Source: DASSFZ01 sp035292585
GTDB taxonomy: Bacteria > Chloroflexota > Anaerolineae > Fen-1058
Direction of reading: 5' to 3'
Assembly (NCBI GenBank): GCA_035292585.1
Contig: DATDPU010000118.1
Span: 1 to 64,000, forward strand
Length of the DNA: 64,000 nucleotides
This document shows, piece after piece, positions 25,447 to 33,726 of this stretch. Position 1 is the first letter of the stretch; each line of letters starts with the position of its first letter. The notes below the pieces were generated by a model. It had not been told where the DNA came from and did not search any database. It worked only from the letters and a program-made list of their open reading frames with translations. Position numbers and translations under genes: made by a program.

Positions 25447-27084
25447 ATGAAGTTAAGGCGGTTTCTGTGCATAATCCTGCTGACAGGCTTGGAGCTGACG
25501 TTAGTTCTCGGCATTGTCCAGCCACCGGCACTTGGCTCGAGCTCGGCTGAAGGAAGAGATGATCGAGCCCAGACACCAACTGGTAAAGTGAGCCCAGCTG
25601 CACAGCCAACCGGCAATGTTCTCAGAGGCGATTTAGCCCCACATCAATCCGATAGAACAAAGGACACCTCCCATCTGCAAGGAGCATTTGAGTTCATAAA
25701 GCGAGACCCTACAGGACGTTTGTTATCACTTAGGCATTGTGTGGGCACTGATAATGCAAGTGTCTCTTCTACCGTCGATCGTCCCACGTGTGCTACGGAT
25801 GTCGCCGTAACCAAGGCCATCACTCCAAGCGTTGTGATGCCAGAGCAAACGCTCACTTTTACTCTAACCTATACGAACTATGGTCCGGGTCTAGCTTCCA
25901 ATGTGGTTATCACCGATATTGTGCCCATCACACTGACCAATGTTCACTATTCATTTTACGGCGCACAAATTGCGCCGACAGGTAGCTCTCGCTACGTCTG
26001 GCACATAGGGAGCTTGGGAGCAGGCGATGGCGGTGCTATCATCCTTGTTGGAACTGTCGACCGCACCTTAACGAGCGAGACAACATTCACCAACACAGTA
26101 ACCATTGTTAGTGAGACTCCTGATAATAATCCTATCAACAACGACGACTCGGCTGCAGTATCTGTGAAACTTCCGGCATCTATTGGCGATTATGTCTGGG
26201 GCGACCTGAATGCCAATGGTATACAGGAAGCTGGCGAGCGTGGACTCTCCGACTTGGCTGTTAAGCTGTATGACAACCAGGGTCGCTTTGTCACAACTAC
26301 AGCGACCAGTGCAAGCGGCTTGTATAGCTTCGCTGACTTAATGCCAGGCGACTACTGCCTTGAGTTTGCACCACCAAGCAGCTATCGGTTCAGTCCGCAA
26401 GATCAGGGCGATGACACACTTGACTCTGACGCTGACGCGACCACTGGCAAGACCGTCTGTGCCATTCTCCAATCAGGTCAGCACGATCTCACTTGGGATG
26501 CGGGCCTATATACCAGGATGTATCTGCCACTAGTGATGCGCCAGTTTGTCGTCGCTCCCGATCTTGTGGTGAGCAACATCATTCCAGCTATCAACAATAT
26601 AACAGTTACGATCATGAACCAAGGCAACGCTCCGGTTATTGACACATTCTATGTCGACCTATACATCAATCCTGCCTCTAGCACCCTGCCTATCACTGTC
26701 AACCAAGTCTGCTGTAAACCGGGATATGCAGGTTTGTTTTGGGGCGTCACTGACACGTCCATGTTGACAGCAGGCGGGATGCTCACACTAACTCTTTCCG
26801 ACAGCCCCTATTATGGTTTCGTGCCGATCAACTTCTCGGGATCATTCACTAATGGCATGAGAATATACGTCCAAGTCGACTCAGCCAACACCGGGATATA
26901 CTACGGCAAGGTACTTGAGAACCACGAAATCACCGGTGGGGAATACAACAATGTCAACTACGTTATAGTCACAGACTTGCGTCAGGCTTACCCATCTATT
27001 CTCCTCCGGCATGTACGGCCGCACTTCACTAGACCTTCATTCCATCTCACCTATACACCACCAACCCAAACACCAGCGCGATGA
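25447..27084 (+). CDS. Secreted surface protein with DUF11, SdrD B-like and CARDB-like domains
   Basis: A 545-residue secreted protein. Signal peptide at 1-25; a variable region; a DUF11 domain (DVAVTKAITPSVVMPEQTLTF...YTNYGPGLASNVVITDIVP, about 115-240); an SdrD B-like repeat (IGDYVWGDLNANGIQEAGERGLSDL, about 245-360); the phylum-typical YLPLVMR motif; then a CARDB-like domain (PDLVVSNIIPAINNITVTIMNQGNAPV). Such chains make extended adhesin or surface-layer proteins. The start chosen is ATG 25447 at the signal peptide. Its last 38 bp overlap the convergent chromate transporter gene. Confidence 0.85.
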   Translation: MKLRRFLCIILLTGLELTLVLGIVQPPALGSSSAEGRDDRAQTPTGKVSPAAQPTGNVLRGDLAPHQSDRTKDTSHLQGAFEFIKRDPTGRLLSLRHCVGTDNASVSSTVDRPTCATDVAVTKAITPSVVMPEQTLTFTLTYTNYGPGLASNVVITDIVPITLTNVHYSFYGAQIAPTGSSRYVWHIGSLGAGDGGAIILVGTVDRTLTSETTFTNTVTIVSETPDNNPINNDDSAAVSVKLPASIGDYVWGDLNANGIQEAGERGLSDLAVKLYDNQGRFVTTTATSASGLYSFADLMPGDYCLEFAPPSSYRFSPQDQGDDTLDSDADATTGKTVCAILQSGQHDLTWDAGLYTRMYLPLVMRQFVVAPDLVVSNIIPAINNITVTIMNQGNAPVIDTFYVDLYINPASSTLPITVNQVCCKPGYAGLFWGVTDTSMLTAGGMLTLTLSDSPYYGFVPINFSGSFTNGMRIYVQVDSANTGIYYGKVLENHEITGGEYNNVNYVIVTDLRQAYPSILLRHVRPHFTRPSFHLTYTPPTQTPAR

Positions 27085-27613
27085 TCACCACCAGCGCCGG
27101 GTGCATCTTGAAGTACGTCAGCGCCACAAACGCCGCGACCACAATCAAGAATTTATCCCAATTGGCCTGCACTGCTGCTGCCACGCCTTCGCTCTTCCTG
27201 TCCAACACCTTGCTACCGATGTCGTAAGCCGTCCACAGCAACATCCCTACCACCGCCGGCCGCACCGCCGCCAGGATCGATTGCACCCACGGCAGGTTCT
27301 TGGCGCCCAGGAACGCGGCGACCAACGCCAGCATGATAATACTCGTCGGCACAACGCTGCCCAGCATCCCCATCATCGCGCCGGCTACACCGGCCACCTT
27401 GTAGCCCACATAGATACCCATCTGCGGCGCGATTGGCCCCGGCAGCGAGTTGCCCAACGCCACCGCATCCGCGAATTCCTCCTGCGTGATCCAACCGTGA
27501 TCGACCACCTCGCGCCCCATGATCGGCAGCGAGGCCGGCCCACCGCCCCAGGTGAACAGGGCCACCTTGGTAAACGTCCAAAAGATTTCGAGTAGCAGCA
27601 AGAGGTAACTCAT
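27047..27613 (-). CDS. chrA: Chromate transporter, single CHR domain
   Basis: A 188-residue membrane protein with one CHR domain: FTKVALFTWGGGPASLPIMGREVVDHGWITQEEFADAVALGNSLPGPIAPQMGIYVGYKVAG, the signature GxGGPxxxP and N-x-LPGP. Five to six hydrophobic segments. Full ChrA proteins have two such domains; short ones normally work as pairs, but no second half lies next to it here. It probably exports chromate or a related anion. ATG 27611-27613 has GGAGGGG upstream; an earlier start adds nothing. It overlaps the surface protein gene tail to tail. Confidence 0.88.
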   Translation of the reverse strand: MSYLLLLLEIFWTFTKVALFTWGGGPASLPIMGREVVDHGWITQEEFADAVALGNSLPGPIAPQMGIYVGYKVAGVAGAMMGMLGSVVPTSIIMLALVAAFLGAKNLPWVQSILAAVRPAVVGMLLWTAYDIGSKVLDRKSEGVAAAVQANWDKFLIVVAAFVALTYFKMHPALVVIIALVFGLVVYR

Positions 27614-27753
27614 TAAGCCCCTCCAGAGTAAATGTGAGGGCATTGTACTTTCTGGCATAGGGTCAAGTCAATCGACGGACCTCACCTCCTCACCCTCTCC
27701 CCGGCTTCGCCATCCCTTCCCGCTCTCCAGCCTCTGTGGTACGATCCCCGCCG

Positions 27754-29115
27754 ATGAAAACCCGGCTCGTCCTCATCGCGCTGCTCGCTTCCCTGCTACC
27801 TGTTTCCTTGTTTACTTTGCACGCGCCGCCAGCCCACGCTCAAGGCGAACGTCTCGTCCTCGCCTTCTACTACACCTGGTACTCGCCCGATTCCTTCGGC
27901 CCAAGCAAGACCAGCGACCAGCCGATCCAGCCGTACGCTTCCAACGATCGCGCGACGATCGAACGGCACGTGTCCGAAGCCAAATCCGCCGGCATCGACG
28001 CGCTGGTGCAGTCGTGGTACGGGCCGAGCGACGGATCGAACAACCAGACCGAATCGAACTTCAAAACACTGCTCGACGTGGCTGCCGCACAGGACTTTCA
28101 CGCCGCCGTCGATTTCGAGACGGGAGGGCCGTTCTTCGCCACGCGCGACGACGTGCAGCAAGCGTTGGCAACACTGCTCGTCACACATGCGCAACATCCA
28201 GCCTACCTCAAGGTTGGCGACCGGCCCGTGATCTTCTTCTGGTACAACACGCGCTTCAGCGTCGATGACTGGCAGGCGATCCGCGACGCCGTCGATCCGG
28301 AGCGGGCATCGATCTGGATCGCCGAAGGGACAAACACCGACTATCTGCGCGTCTTCGATGGGCTGCATCTTTACAGCATCGCCTGGTCGGCCAATCCGCA
28401 GACGACCTTGAACAGCTGGGGCGATAAAGTACGTACCAAGGCGAACGCTCTCGGCGCGTTCAAATACTGGGTCAGCACGGCGATGCCCGGCTGGGACGAC
28501 ACACGTACAGACCGATCGAGCGCCTACGCCCGCCCGCGCGCCGAGGGCGAATACTATCGTCAATCGTTCAACGGCGCGACGACCTCCGGCGCGGATTGGG
28601 TGATCGTCACCTCATTCAACGAATGGGTCGAAGGCACCCAGATCGAGCCGAGCACAACCTACGGCGATTTCTACCTCAACCTCACGCGCGCTTTCGCCAA
28701 CGCGTTTCGCAGCGGCGTCGAGTTCGTTCCGACAGCCACCCCTACGCCGACCGATACCCCCACCCCCACTCTGACGCCCAGCCCTACGCCGCCGCCATCC
28801 GACACACCCACTCCCACGCCGACTCACACCCACACTCCCACACGCACTCCTACCTTCACCGCCGCCCCAACCGACACGCCGCGGCCCACCCACACGGCAA
28901 CTCTTCCACCCTCGCCATCGATTGCGCCAACCGCCACGGCTCTCCGCGTGGCCCAAGCTGTTCCAACCTTCGCAGCGAACAGCAATCGGCCCAACACAGC
29001 CGCATCGCCGCGTTCGGCCGAGAATGCAATCCCCAATTGGATCGGGCCTTTGGCGCTGGCCCTGGCGGCGGTGCTGACCGGGTTCGTCCTCGCCGGCAGG
29101 ATCGGGCGGCGGTAA
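27754..29115 (+). CDS. Secreted GH99-like glycoside hydrolase with C-terminal anchor
   Basis: A 453-residue protein: signal peptide ending around AHA, a catalytic barrel (about 30-325) with VLAFYYTWYSPDSFG at the start, YASNDRATIERHVSEAKSAGIDALVQSWYG, and the terminal TSFNEWVEGTQIEPS. This is the GH99/GHL (endo-alpha-mannanase-like, WbsX-like) pattern. A Thr/Pro linker and a final transmembrane helix with RIGRR hold it to the cell. The probable substrate is an extracellular glycan; linkage is unknown. ATG 27754 starts directly at the signal peptide. It lies upstream of the dextran locus but has its own position and may be independent. Confidence 0.8.
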   Translation: MKTRLVLIALLASLLPVSLFTLHAPPAHAQGERLVLAFYYTWYSPDSFGPSKTSDQPIQPYASNDRATIERHVSEAKSAGIDALVQSWYGPSDGSNNQTESNFKTLLDVAAAQDFHAAVDFETGGPFFATRDDVQQALATLLVTHAQHPAYLKVGDRPVIFFWYNTRFSVDDWQAIRDAVDPERASIWIAEGTNTDYLRVFDGLHLYSIAWSANPQTTLNSWGDKVRTKANALGAFKYWVSTAMPGWDDTRTDRSSAYARPRAEGEYYRQSFNGATTSGADWVIVTSFNEWVEGTQIEPSTTYGDFYLNLTRAFANAFRSGVEFVPTATPTPTDTPTPTLTPSPTPPPSDTPTPTPTHTHTPTRTPTFTAAPTDTPRPTHTATLPPSPSIAPTATALRVAQAVPTFAANSNRPNTAASPRSAENAIPNWIGPLALALAAVLTGFVLAGRIGRR

Positions 29116-29129
29116 GTTCGGCGCCCCCC

Positions 29130-29188
29130 TTGACAGGCTTCAATCCGGGTGTACAATCGCACTAACTTCATTCAGTGAATAAATTTAG
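29130..29188 (+). promoter_or_regulatory. Promoter and operator of the ROK regulator gene
   Basis: TTGACA (29130-29135) and TACAAT (29152-29157) are 16 bp apart. Directly downstream, TTCATTCAGTGAATAAATTTAG (29167-29188) holds the palindrome ATTCA-G-TGAAT. A similar sequence, TTCGTTCGATAATTGAATAAACTTAG, lies at 30440-30465 upstream of the ABC transporter. ROK proteins typically bind AT-rich palindromes of this kind, so autoregulation is likely. Confidence 0.6.
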
Positions 29189-29195
29189 TCGACCG

Positions 29196-30419
29196 ATGCC
29201 CGCCTCCTCCAAAGGGAGTCGCGGTCTGATCCGCGACATCAACCAATCGCTCCTGCTGAACCTGATCCAGGCCAGCGGCCCCATCTCGCGCGCCGACCTC
29301 GCCCGCCGCTCTGGCCTCAGCCCGGCCACGGTCAGCGGCATCATCAACATCTTGGTGGAAGACGGTCTCGTCACCGAAAAAGCCGTGGGCGATTCCAGCG
29401 GCGGCCGCCCGCCGATCATGCTGGCGCTCAACTCTGAGGCCGGCTACGTCGTCGGCGTCAAATTGACCGAAGAACATATTGTCACGGCGCTGACCGATCT
29501 CAACGCCCAGGTGCGCCAGCGTCTCACCGTACCGCTCGCCCGCGCCGATGATCCCGAAACGGTGGTCGATGCGCTGAGCCAGGCGCTGGCACAGCTCAGG
29601 CGTACTTCCGGGATCAGTCGAGCGAAATTACGCGGCGTCGGCGTAGGTCTGGCGGGGATCATCGATGCCGCCGGCGGCGTGCTGCGCTACTCGCCGATCT
29701 TCGACTGGCGCAATGTTCCCATCCGCCAGATGCTGCACAAGCGTTTGCGCGTGCCTATCTACCTGGATAACGACGTGAACACGCTGACGATGGCCGAAAA
29801 GTGGTTCGGGGCTGGTCGGGGCGTGGAGGATTTTCTAGTCGTCACCATTGGGCGCGGGATCGGTATGGGCATCGTGGTGCGCGGCCAGTTCTATCGGGGC
29901 GCGAACGGCGGCGGGGGTGAGTTCGGGCACAGCGTCCTCGATCCGTCAGGCCCGCGCTGTGACTGCGGCAAGCAGGGCTGCCTGGAAGCGTTTGTGTCCG
30001 ACCCGGCCTTGCTGTGCCAGGCGCGTGACGCCATCGCCGCCGGCCGCTTGCCGGGCGTGAGCAAACGGGCGCTGACGATCGAGCGCCTGATCGATTTAGC
30101 CCAACAGGGCAACTCCATTGCCCGCGACATCTTCGCCCAGGCCGGGCGCCGCCTGGGGATGAGCATCGCTAACTTAATCAACATCTTGAACCCCCAGCTG
30201 ATTCTGATCAGCGGCGAAGGCGTCCGCAACGGCGCGTGGATGTTTGGGCCGCTGCGCGCAGCCGTGCAAGCTTTCGCGGTGCCCGAGTTGCTCGATGACG
30301 TCGAGATTCGCATCGAGCCGTTGGGGGACGACGCCTGGGCACGCGGCGCGGCCAGCCTGGTGCTGCACGAGTTGTTCAAGCCGCCAGTGCACGCCGAGGA
30401 AACCGCGCTGGCCGCTTGA
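29196..30419 (+). CDS. ROK-family transcriptional regulator
   Basis: A repressor of about 407 residues. N-terminal winged helix (NQSLLLNLIQASGPISRADLARRSGLSPATVSGIINIL), then the ROK sugar-kinase-like fold with the zinc motif GHSVLDPSGPRCDCGKQGCLEAFVS and the Gly-rich GIGMGIVVRGQFYRGANGGGGEFGH. ROK regulators release DNA when they bind the sugar imported by the neighbouring system. GTG 29175 is possible in frame but lies inside the putative operator, so ATG 29196 is preferred; neither has a clear ribosome-binding site. It precedes the sugar ABC operon and probably controls it. Confidence 0.92.
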   Translation: MPASSKGSRGLIRDINQSLLLNLIQASGPISRADLARRSGLSPATVSGIINILVEDGLVTEKAVGDSSGGRPPIMLALNSEAGYVVGVKLTEEHIVTALTDLNAQVRQRLTVPLARADDPETVVDALSQALAQLRRTSGISRAKLRGVGVGLAGIIDAAGGVLRYSPIFDWRNVPIRQMLHKRLRVPIYLDNDVNTLTMAEKWFGAGRGVEDFLVVTIGRGIGMGIVVRGQFYRGANGGGGEFGHSVLDPSGPRCDCGKQGCLEAFVSDPALLCQARDAIAAGRLPGVSKRALTIERLIDLAQQGNSIARDIFAQAGRRLGMSIANLINILNPQLILISGEGVRNGAWMFGPLRAAVQAFAVPELLDDVEIRIEPLGDDAWARGAASLVLHELFKPPVHAEETALAA

Positions 30420-30439
30420 GGCTTTTGTTTTCGCTCGAC

Positions 30440-30465
30440 TTCGTTCGATAATTGAATAAACTTAG
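30440..30465 (+). promoter_or_regulatory. Candidate ROK operator upstream of the sugar ABC operon
   Basis: TTCGTTCGATAATTGAATAAACTTAG shares TTC(A/G)TTC and TTGAATAAA(C/T)TTAG-type blocks with the site at 29167-29188. It lies 89 bp before the binding-protein start. Confidence 0.5.
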
Positions 30466-30553
30466 CCGGAGGGGGTGATTGCCGCGTATGAAGATCGATT
30501 AGGTCACGCCAGTTGCCGATCCACCATTCATCCATTCTAAGGAGGAGTTTGCC

Positions 30554-31813
30554 ATGTTCGGTTCATCACATCGCTGGTCACGTCTGTTTGCCCTCACCCT
30601 GGTGCTGGCGCTCACGTTGTCGGCCTGCGCGCAGGCCGCGACGCCCACCGCCGCGCCCGAACCGGTCACGATCACCTACTGGCACACCATGAGCGACCCG
30701 GAGACGGCTCAACTGGAAGAGGTGGTGGCCGCGTTCGAAGCGGAGAATCCGGGCATCACTGTCGAGACGACGCGCTACGCCTACGACGACTTCAAGCCGG
30801 CGCTGCTCACCGCCATCGCCGGCGCCGCGGCGCCGGACACCGCGCGTATGGACATCGCCTGGGTCTCCGAGTTCGCCGATCAGGGCGCGCTGCTGCAATT
30901 GGATGGCACGCTGCCCGGCTTCGATGAGATTGCGGCCCAGACTTTCCCCGGTCCGCTCTCGACCAACTTCTGGGAAGGCCACTATTACGGCCTGCCGCAA
31001 AACACCAATACGCAAGTGCTGCTGTGGAACAAAGAGTTGTTCGACGCCGCCGGCATCGCCGAACCACCCCAGACTGTGGACGAGTTCGCCGAGGCTGCCT
31101 GCCAGTTGGCCGACGCCTCGAACGAGCAGTATGGCTACGCACTCGGCGGGACATATTTTTGGGCGCCCGCACCGATCTTCTACACCATGGGCGGGCAGAT
31201 CGTCGACGAGAATATCACCACCGCCACCGGCTACGTCAATAGCGAACAGAGCGTTGCGGCCTTCACTTTGCTCAAAGACTTGTACGACCAGGGCTGCATC
31301 TCGCCTAATCTATTGGGCGGCGGCATCCCCACCGATGCCGGCCACGCGACGGGTCAGTACGCGATGATCATCGACGGCCCGTGGATGGTGGATATCTACA
31401 AAGGCAGCTATCCCGACTTCGCGGTCAACTTCGCCCCGATCCCCGCCGGGCCGGACGGCACGACCAGCTCGGTCGTCGGCGGCGAGGACGTGGTGATCTT
31501 CGCCAGCTCGCAGAATCAGGAAGCGGCGATGAAGTGGGCAACCTTCCTGCTCGGCGAAGAATCGCAGAAGATGATGGCCGCAGTCGGCGTCGTCCCAACG
31601 CTATCGGCTCTGGCCGGCGATACCAGCCTGCCCGATTACTTCGGCGTGTTCCTCGAACAGCTGAAGACGGCGCAAGCCCGCGTGCCGCATCCTAAGTGGT
31701 CGGATATGGACAACGCGATCAACAACGCCTTCCAGCGTATGCTACGCGGCGAGCAAACCCCGCAAGAGGCGCTCGATCAAGCCGCCGAAGAAATCGACGC
31801 TTTACTCCAGTAA
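30554..31813 (+). CDS. Sugar ABC transporter substrate-binding lipoprotein
   Basis: A 419-residue family 1 solute-binding lipoprotein (signal and lipobox LTLSAC, Cys25). Typical elements: ITYWHTMSDPETAQLEEVVAAFEAENPGITV, DIAWVSEFADQGALLQLD, GLPQNTNTQVLLWNKELFDAAGI, and GPWMVDIYKGSYPDFAVNFAPIPAGPDG. It is the first gene of the operon with two MalF/MalG-like permeases; the ATPase is not here, so a shared MsmK/MalK-type ATPase must serve it. Downstream GH66 and GH15 genes suggest isomalto-oligosaccharides or cyclic isomalto-oligosaccharides as ligand. AAGGAGGAG precedes ATG. Confidence 0.9.
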   Translation: MFGSSHRWSRLFALTLVLALTLSACAQAATPTAAPEPVTITYWHTMSDPETAQLEEVVAAFEAENPGITVETTRYAYDDFKPALLTAIAGAAAPDTARMDIAWVSEFADQGALLQLDGTLPGFDEIAAQTFPGPLSTNFWEGHYYGLPQNTNTQVLLWNKELFDAAGIAEPPQTVDEFAEAACQLADASNEQYGYALGGTYFWAPAPIFYTMGGQIVDENITTATGYVNSEQSVAAFTLLKDLYDQGCISPNLLGGGIPTDAGHATGQYAMIIDGPWMVDIYKGSYPDFAVNFAPIPAGPDGTTSSVVGGEDVVIFASSQNQEAAMKWATFLLGEESQKMMAAVGVVPTLSALAGDTSLPDYFGVFLEQLKTAQARVPHPKWSDMDNAINNAFQRMLRGEQTPQEALDQAAEEIDALLQ

Positions 31814-31869
31814 GCGTCGCACGACATAAGCCCCGCCCTTCGACTGATTTCGATCGGGCTTGCTCGAAG

Positions 31870-31892
31870 CCAACCCCGCAAAGCGGGGTTGG
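31870..31892 (+). terminator. Hairpin between binding-protein and permease genes
   Basis: CCAACCCCGC (31870-31879), AAA, GCGGGGTTGG (31883-31892), followed 9 bp later by TTTT. A partial terminator or mRNA-stabilising hairpin here would keep binding-protein levels above those of the permeases, as in many sugar ABC operons. Confidence 0.6.
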
Positions 31893-31946
31893 AGAGCATT
31901 TTCCAAGCAGTTTCTTAGTCGGTCGAGGGCGGGGCCGGATTTTTCC

Positions 31947-32885
31947 ATGCACCGTACGCTACGCCTCCCCCATGCCCGAAGTACATCGGAAAGCCGGCCG
32001 CGTTCGTTCAGCCGGCTTATCCCGGCTGCGCTGTTTCTCCTGCCCGGCCTGATCCTGTTCGCTACCTTCGTCGTCGTGCCGATGCTGTACTCGTTTCGTA
32101 TCAGCTTCTACGAGTGGAACATCGTCAAGCCGGAAACTTCGACATGGGTCGGCCTGGAGAACTACACGCGCGCCCTCAACGATCCCATCTTCCGCAAAGC
32201 GGTGCTCAACACACTACTGTACGCCGCCGTGACCGTGCCTGGACAAATCATGATCGGCCTGGCCGTCGCCGTCCTGCTCGACCAGCGTATCCGCGCGCGC
32301 GCCTTCTTCCGGGTGGTGTACTACTTGCCGGTCATTAGCTCATGGGTGATCGTCAGCCTGTTGTTCGAGTACATGTTCAGCGGTCAACGGGGGTTGATCA
32401 ATTACGTGCTGCGCGATGTGCTGCACGTGACGCAGGAAAACATCCGCTGGCTGGCCGACCCGATCCTGGTCTTCGTGCCGATTCACCTGCTGGCCATCTG
32501 GAAGGGCGTCGGCTGGACGGCCATTATCCTGTTAGCCGGGCTGCAATCGATTCCCGAACACCTGCACGAAGCCGCCGCGGTCGACGGCGCGGGGCCGCTC
32601 GCGCGCTTCCGACGTATCACCTTGCCCCTGCTGCGCCCGACGCTGGTCTTCCTGATCGTCGTGCTTACCATCGGCGGACTGAACGCCTACATCTCGTTCC
32701 TGCTCATGACCGACGGCGGTGATCCGCTCGACCAGGCGCACTCGGTGCTGACGTTGATGTACGAGGCCACCTTCACCAAGCTGGAATTCGGATACGGCTC
32801 GGCCATCAGTTACTTGCTGACCGTGTTCGTGTTCGTCGTCAGCATTTTTCAAATCCGCTTGTTGCGCAAGCGCGTGGAGGTCTGA
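31947..32885 (+). CDS. Sugar ABC transporter permease, MalF-like
   Basis: A permease of about 312 residues with six predicted membrane segments. FLLPGLILFATFVVVPMLYSFRISFYEWN is the usual MalF/UgpA N-terminus and the EAA loop reads EAAAVDGAGPLARFRRITLPLLRPT. ATG 31947 is chosen because the frame upstream crosses the hairpin at 31870-31892. It ends in TGATG, overlapping the next permease by one base, which indicates coupled translation. Confidence 0.92.
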   Translation: MHRTLRLPHARSTSESRPRSFSRLIPAALFLLPGLILFATFVVVPMLYSFRISFYEWNIVKPETSTWVGLENYTRALNDPIFRKAVLNTLLYAAVTVPGQIMIGLAVAVLLDQRIRARAFFRVVYYLPVISSWVIVSLLFEYMFSGQRGLINYVLRDVLHVTQENIRWLADPILVFVPIHLLAIWKGVGWTAIILLAGLQSIPEHLHEAAAVDGAGPLARFRRITLPLLRPTLVFLIVVLTIGGLNAYISFLLMTDGGDPLDQAHSVLTLMYEATFTKLEFGYGSAISYLLTVFVFVVSIFQIRLLRKRVEV

Positions 32886-33724
32886 TGGGGATCCGCGCAC
32901 AACGCCGACTGGGACGCCTGCTCACCTACGCCTTGCTGATCTTCGGCATGGGCTTGGTCATCGCGCCGTTCTGGTACATGGTGAGCACCTCGTTCAAGCC
33001 GCAGACGATGATCTTCGAGATGCCGCCTCAACTCTGGCCGCAGCCGGCGACGCTCGACAATTACACCGCCGCGCTGGGCAAAGATCGCTTCGGGCTGTAC
33101 TTCCTGAACAGCCTGGTCGTCGCCATCGGCAGCACCGGGTTGACCGTGTTGGTTTCGAGCCTGCTGGCGTATGCCTTCGCCCGCTTGAAATTCCCCGGAC
33201 GTGAGCTGCTGTTCTACCTGTTCCTGCTGGGCATGATGATCCCGCCGGTCATGCTCATCATCCCGCAATTCATCGTCGCCAAGACGCTGGGGTTGTTCAA
33301 CTCGTTGTTCGGTCTGATATTGGTGTACGTCACCATGAACCTGTCGATGCAGACCTTCCTGCTGCGCGGCTTCTTTGAAAGCCTCCCGCGCGATCTGGAA
33401 GAAGCCGCGCTGATCGACGGCGGCAGCCGCTGGACGATTTTCTGGCGCATCGTGTTGCCGCTCTCGCGGCCGGGCGTGGCCGTGGTGACCATCTTCACCT
33501 TCCTGTATAGCTGGGACGAGTTCCCCTGGGCGCACGTCGCCATCAAAGAGACTTCGCGCCGCACGTTGCCGATCGCCATCGCGCTGTTCCAATCCGAGCA
33601 TCTCACCGAGTGGGGGCAGGTCTTCGCCGCATCGCTCGTCGCGCTCATCCCCGTGGTGATCGTCTTCGTCGTCTTCCAGCGGTACTTCATTCGCGGCATC
33701 GCCTCGACCGGGATCAAGGGGTAG
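32885..33724 (+). CDS. Sugar ABC transporter permease, MalG-like
   Basis: A 279-residue permease with the MalG-type order: WYMVSTSFKP near the start, NSLVVAIGSTGLTVLVSSLLAYAFARLKFPGRE, the EAA loop EEAALIDGGSRWTIFWRIVLPLSRPG, and the C-terminal SWDEFPWAHV...LPIAIALFQSEH. It forms the channel with the preceding permease. The GH66 gene starts only 2 bp after its stop, so transport and hydrolysis are co-expressed. Confidence 0.93.
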   Translation: MGIRAQRRLGRLLTYALLIFGMGLVIAPFWYMVSTSFKPQTMIFEMPPQLWPQPATLDNYTAALGKDRFGLYFLNSLVVAIGSTGLTVLVSSLLAYAFARLKFPGRELLFYLFLLGMMIPPVMLIIPQFIVAKTLGLFNSLFGLILVYVTMNLSMQTFLLRGFFESLPRDLEEAALIDGGSRWTIFWRIVLPLSRPGVAVVTIFTFLYSWDEFPWAHVAIKETSRRTLPIAIALFQSEHLTEWGQVFAASLVALIPVVIVFVVFQRYFIRGIASTGIKG

Positions 33725-33726
33725 CC

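Noticed and set aside
27796..28563. Antisense frame opposite the GH99-like gene
   Set aside because: No ribosome-binding site, and the plus-strand gene has clear signal peptide, domain and anchor.
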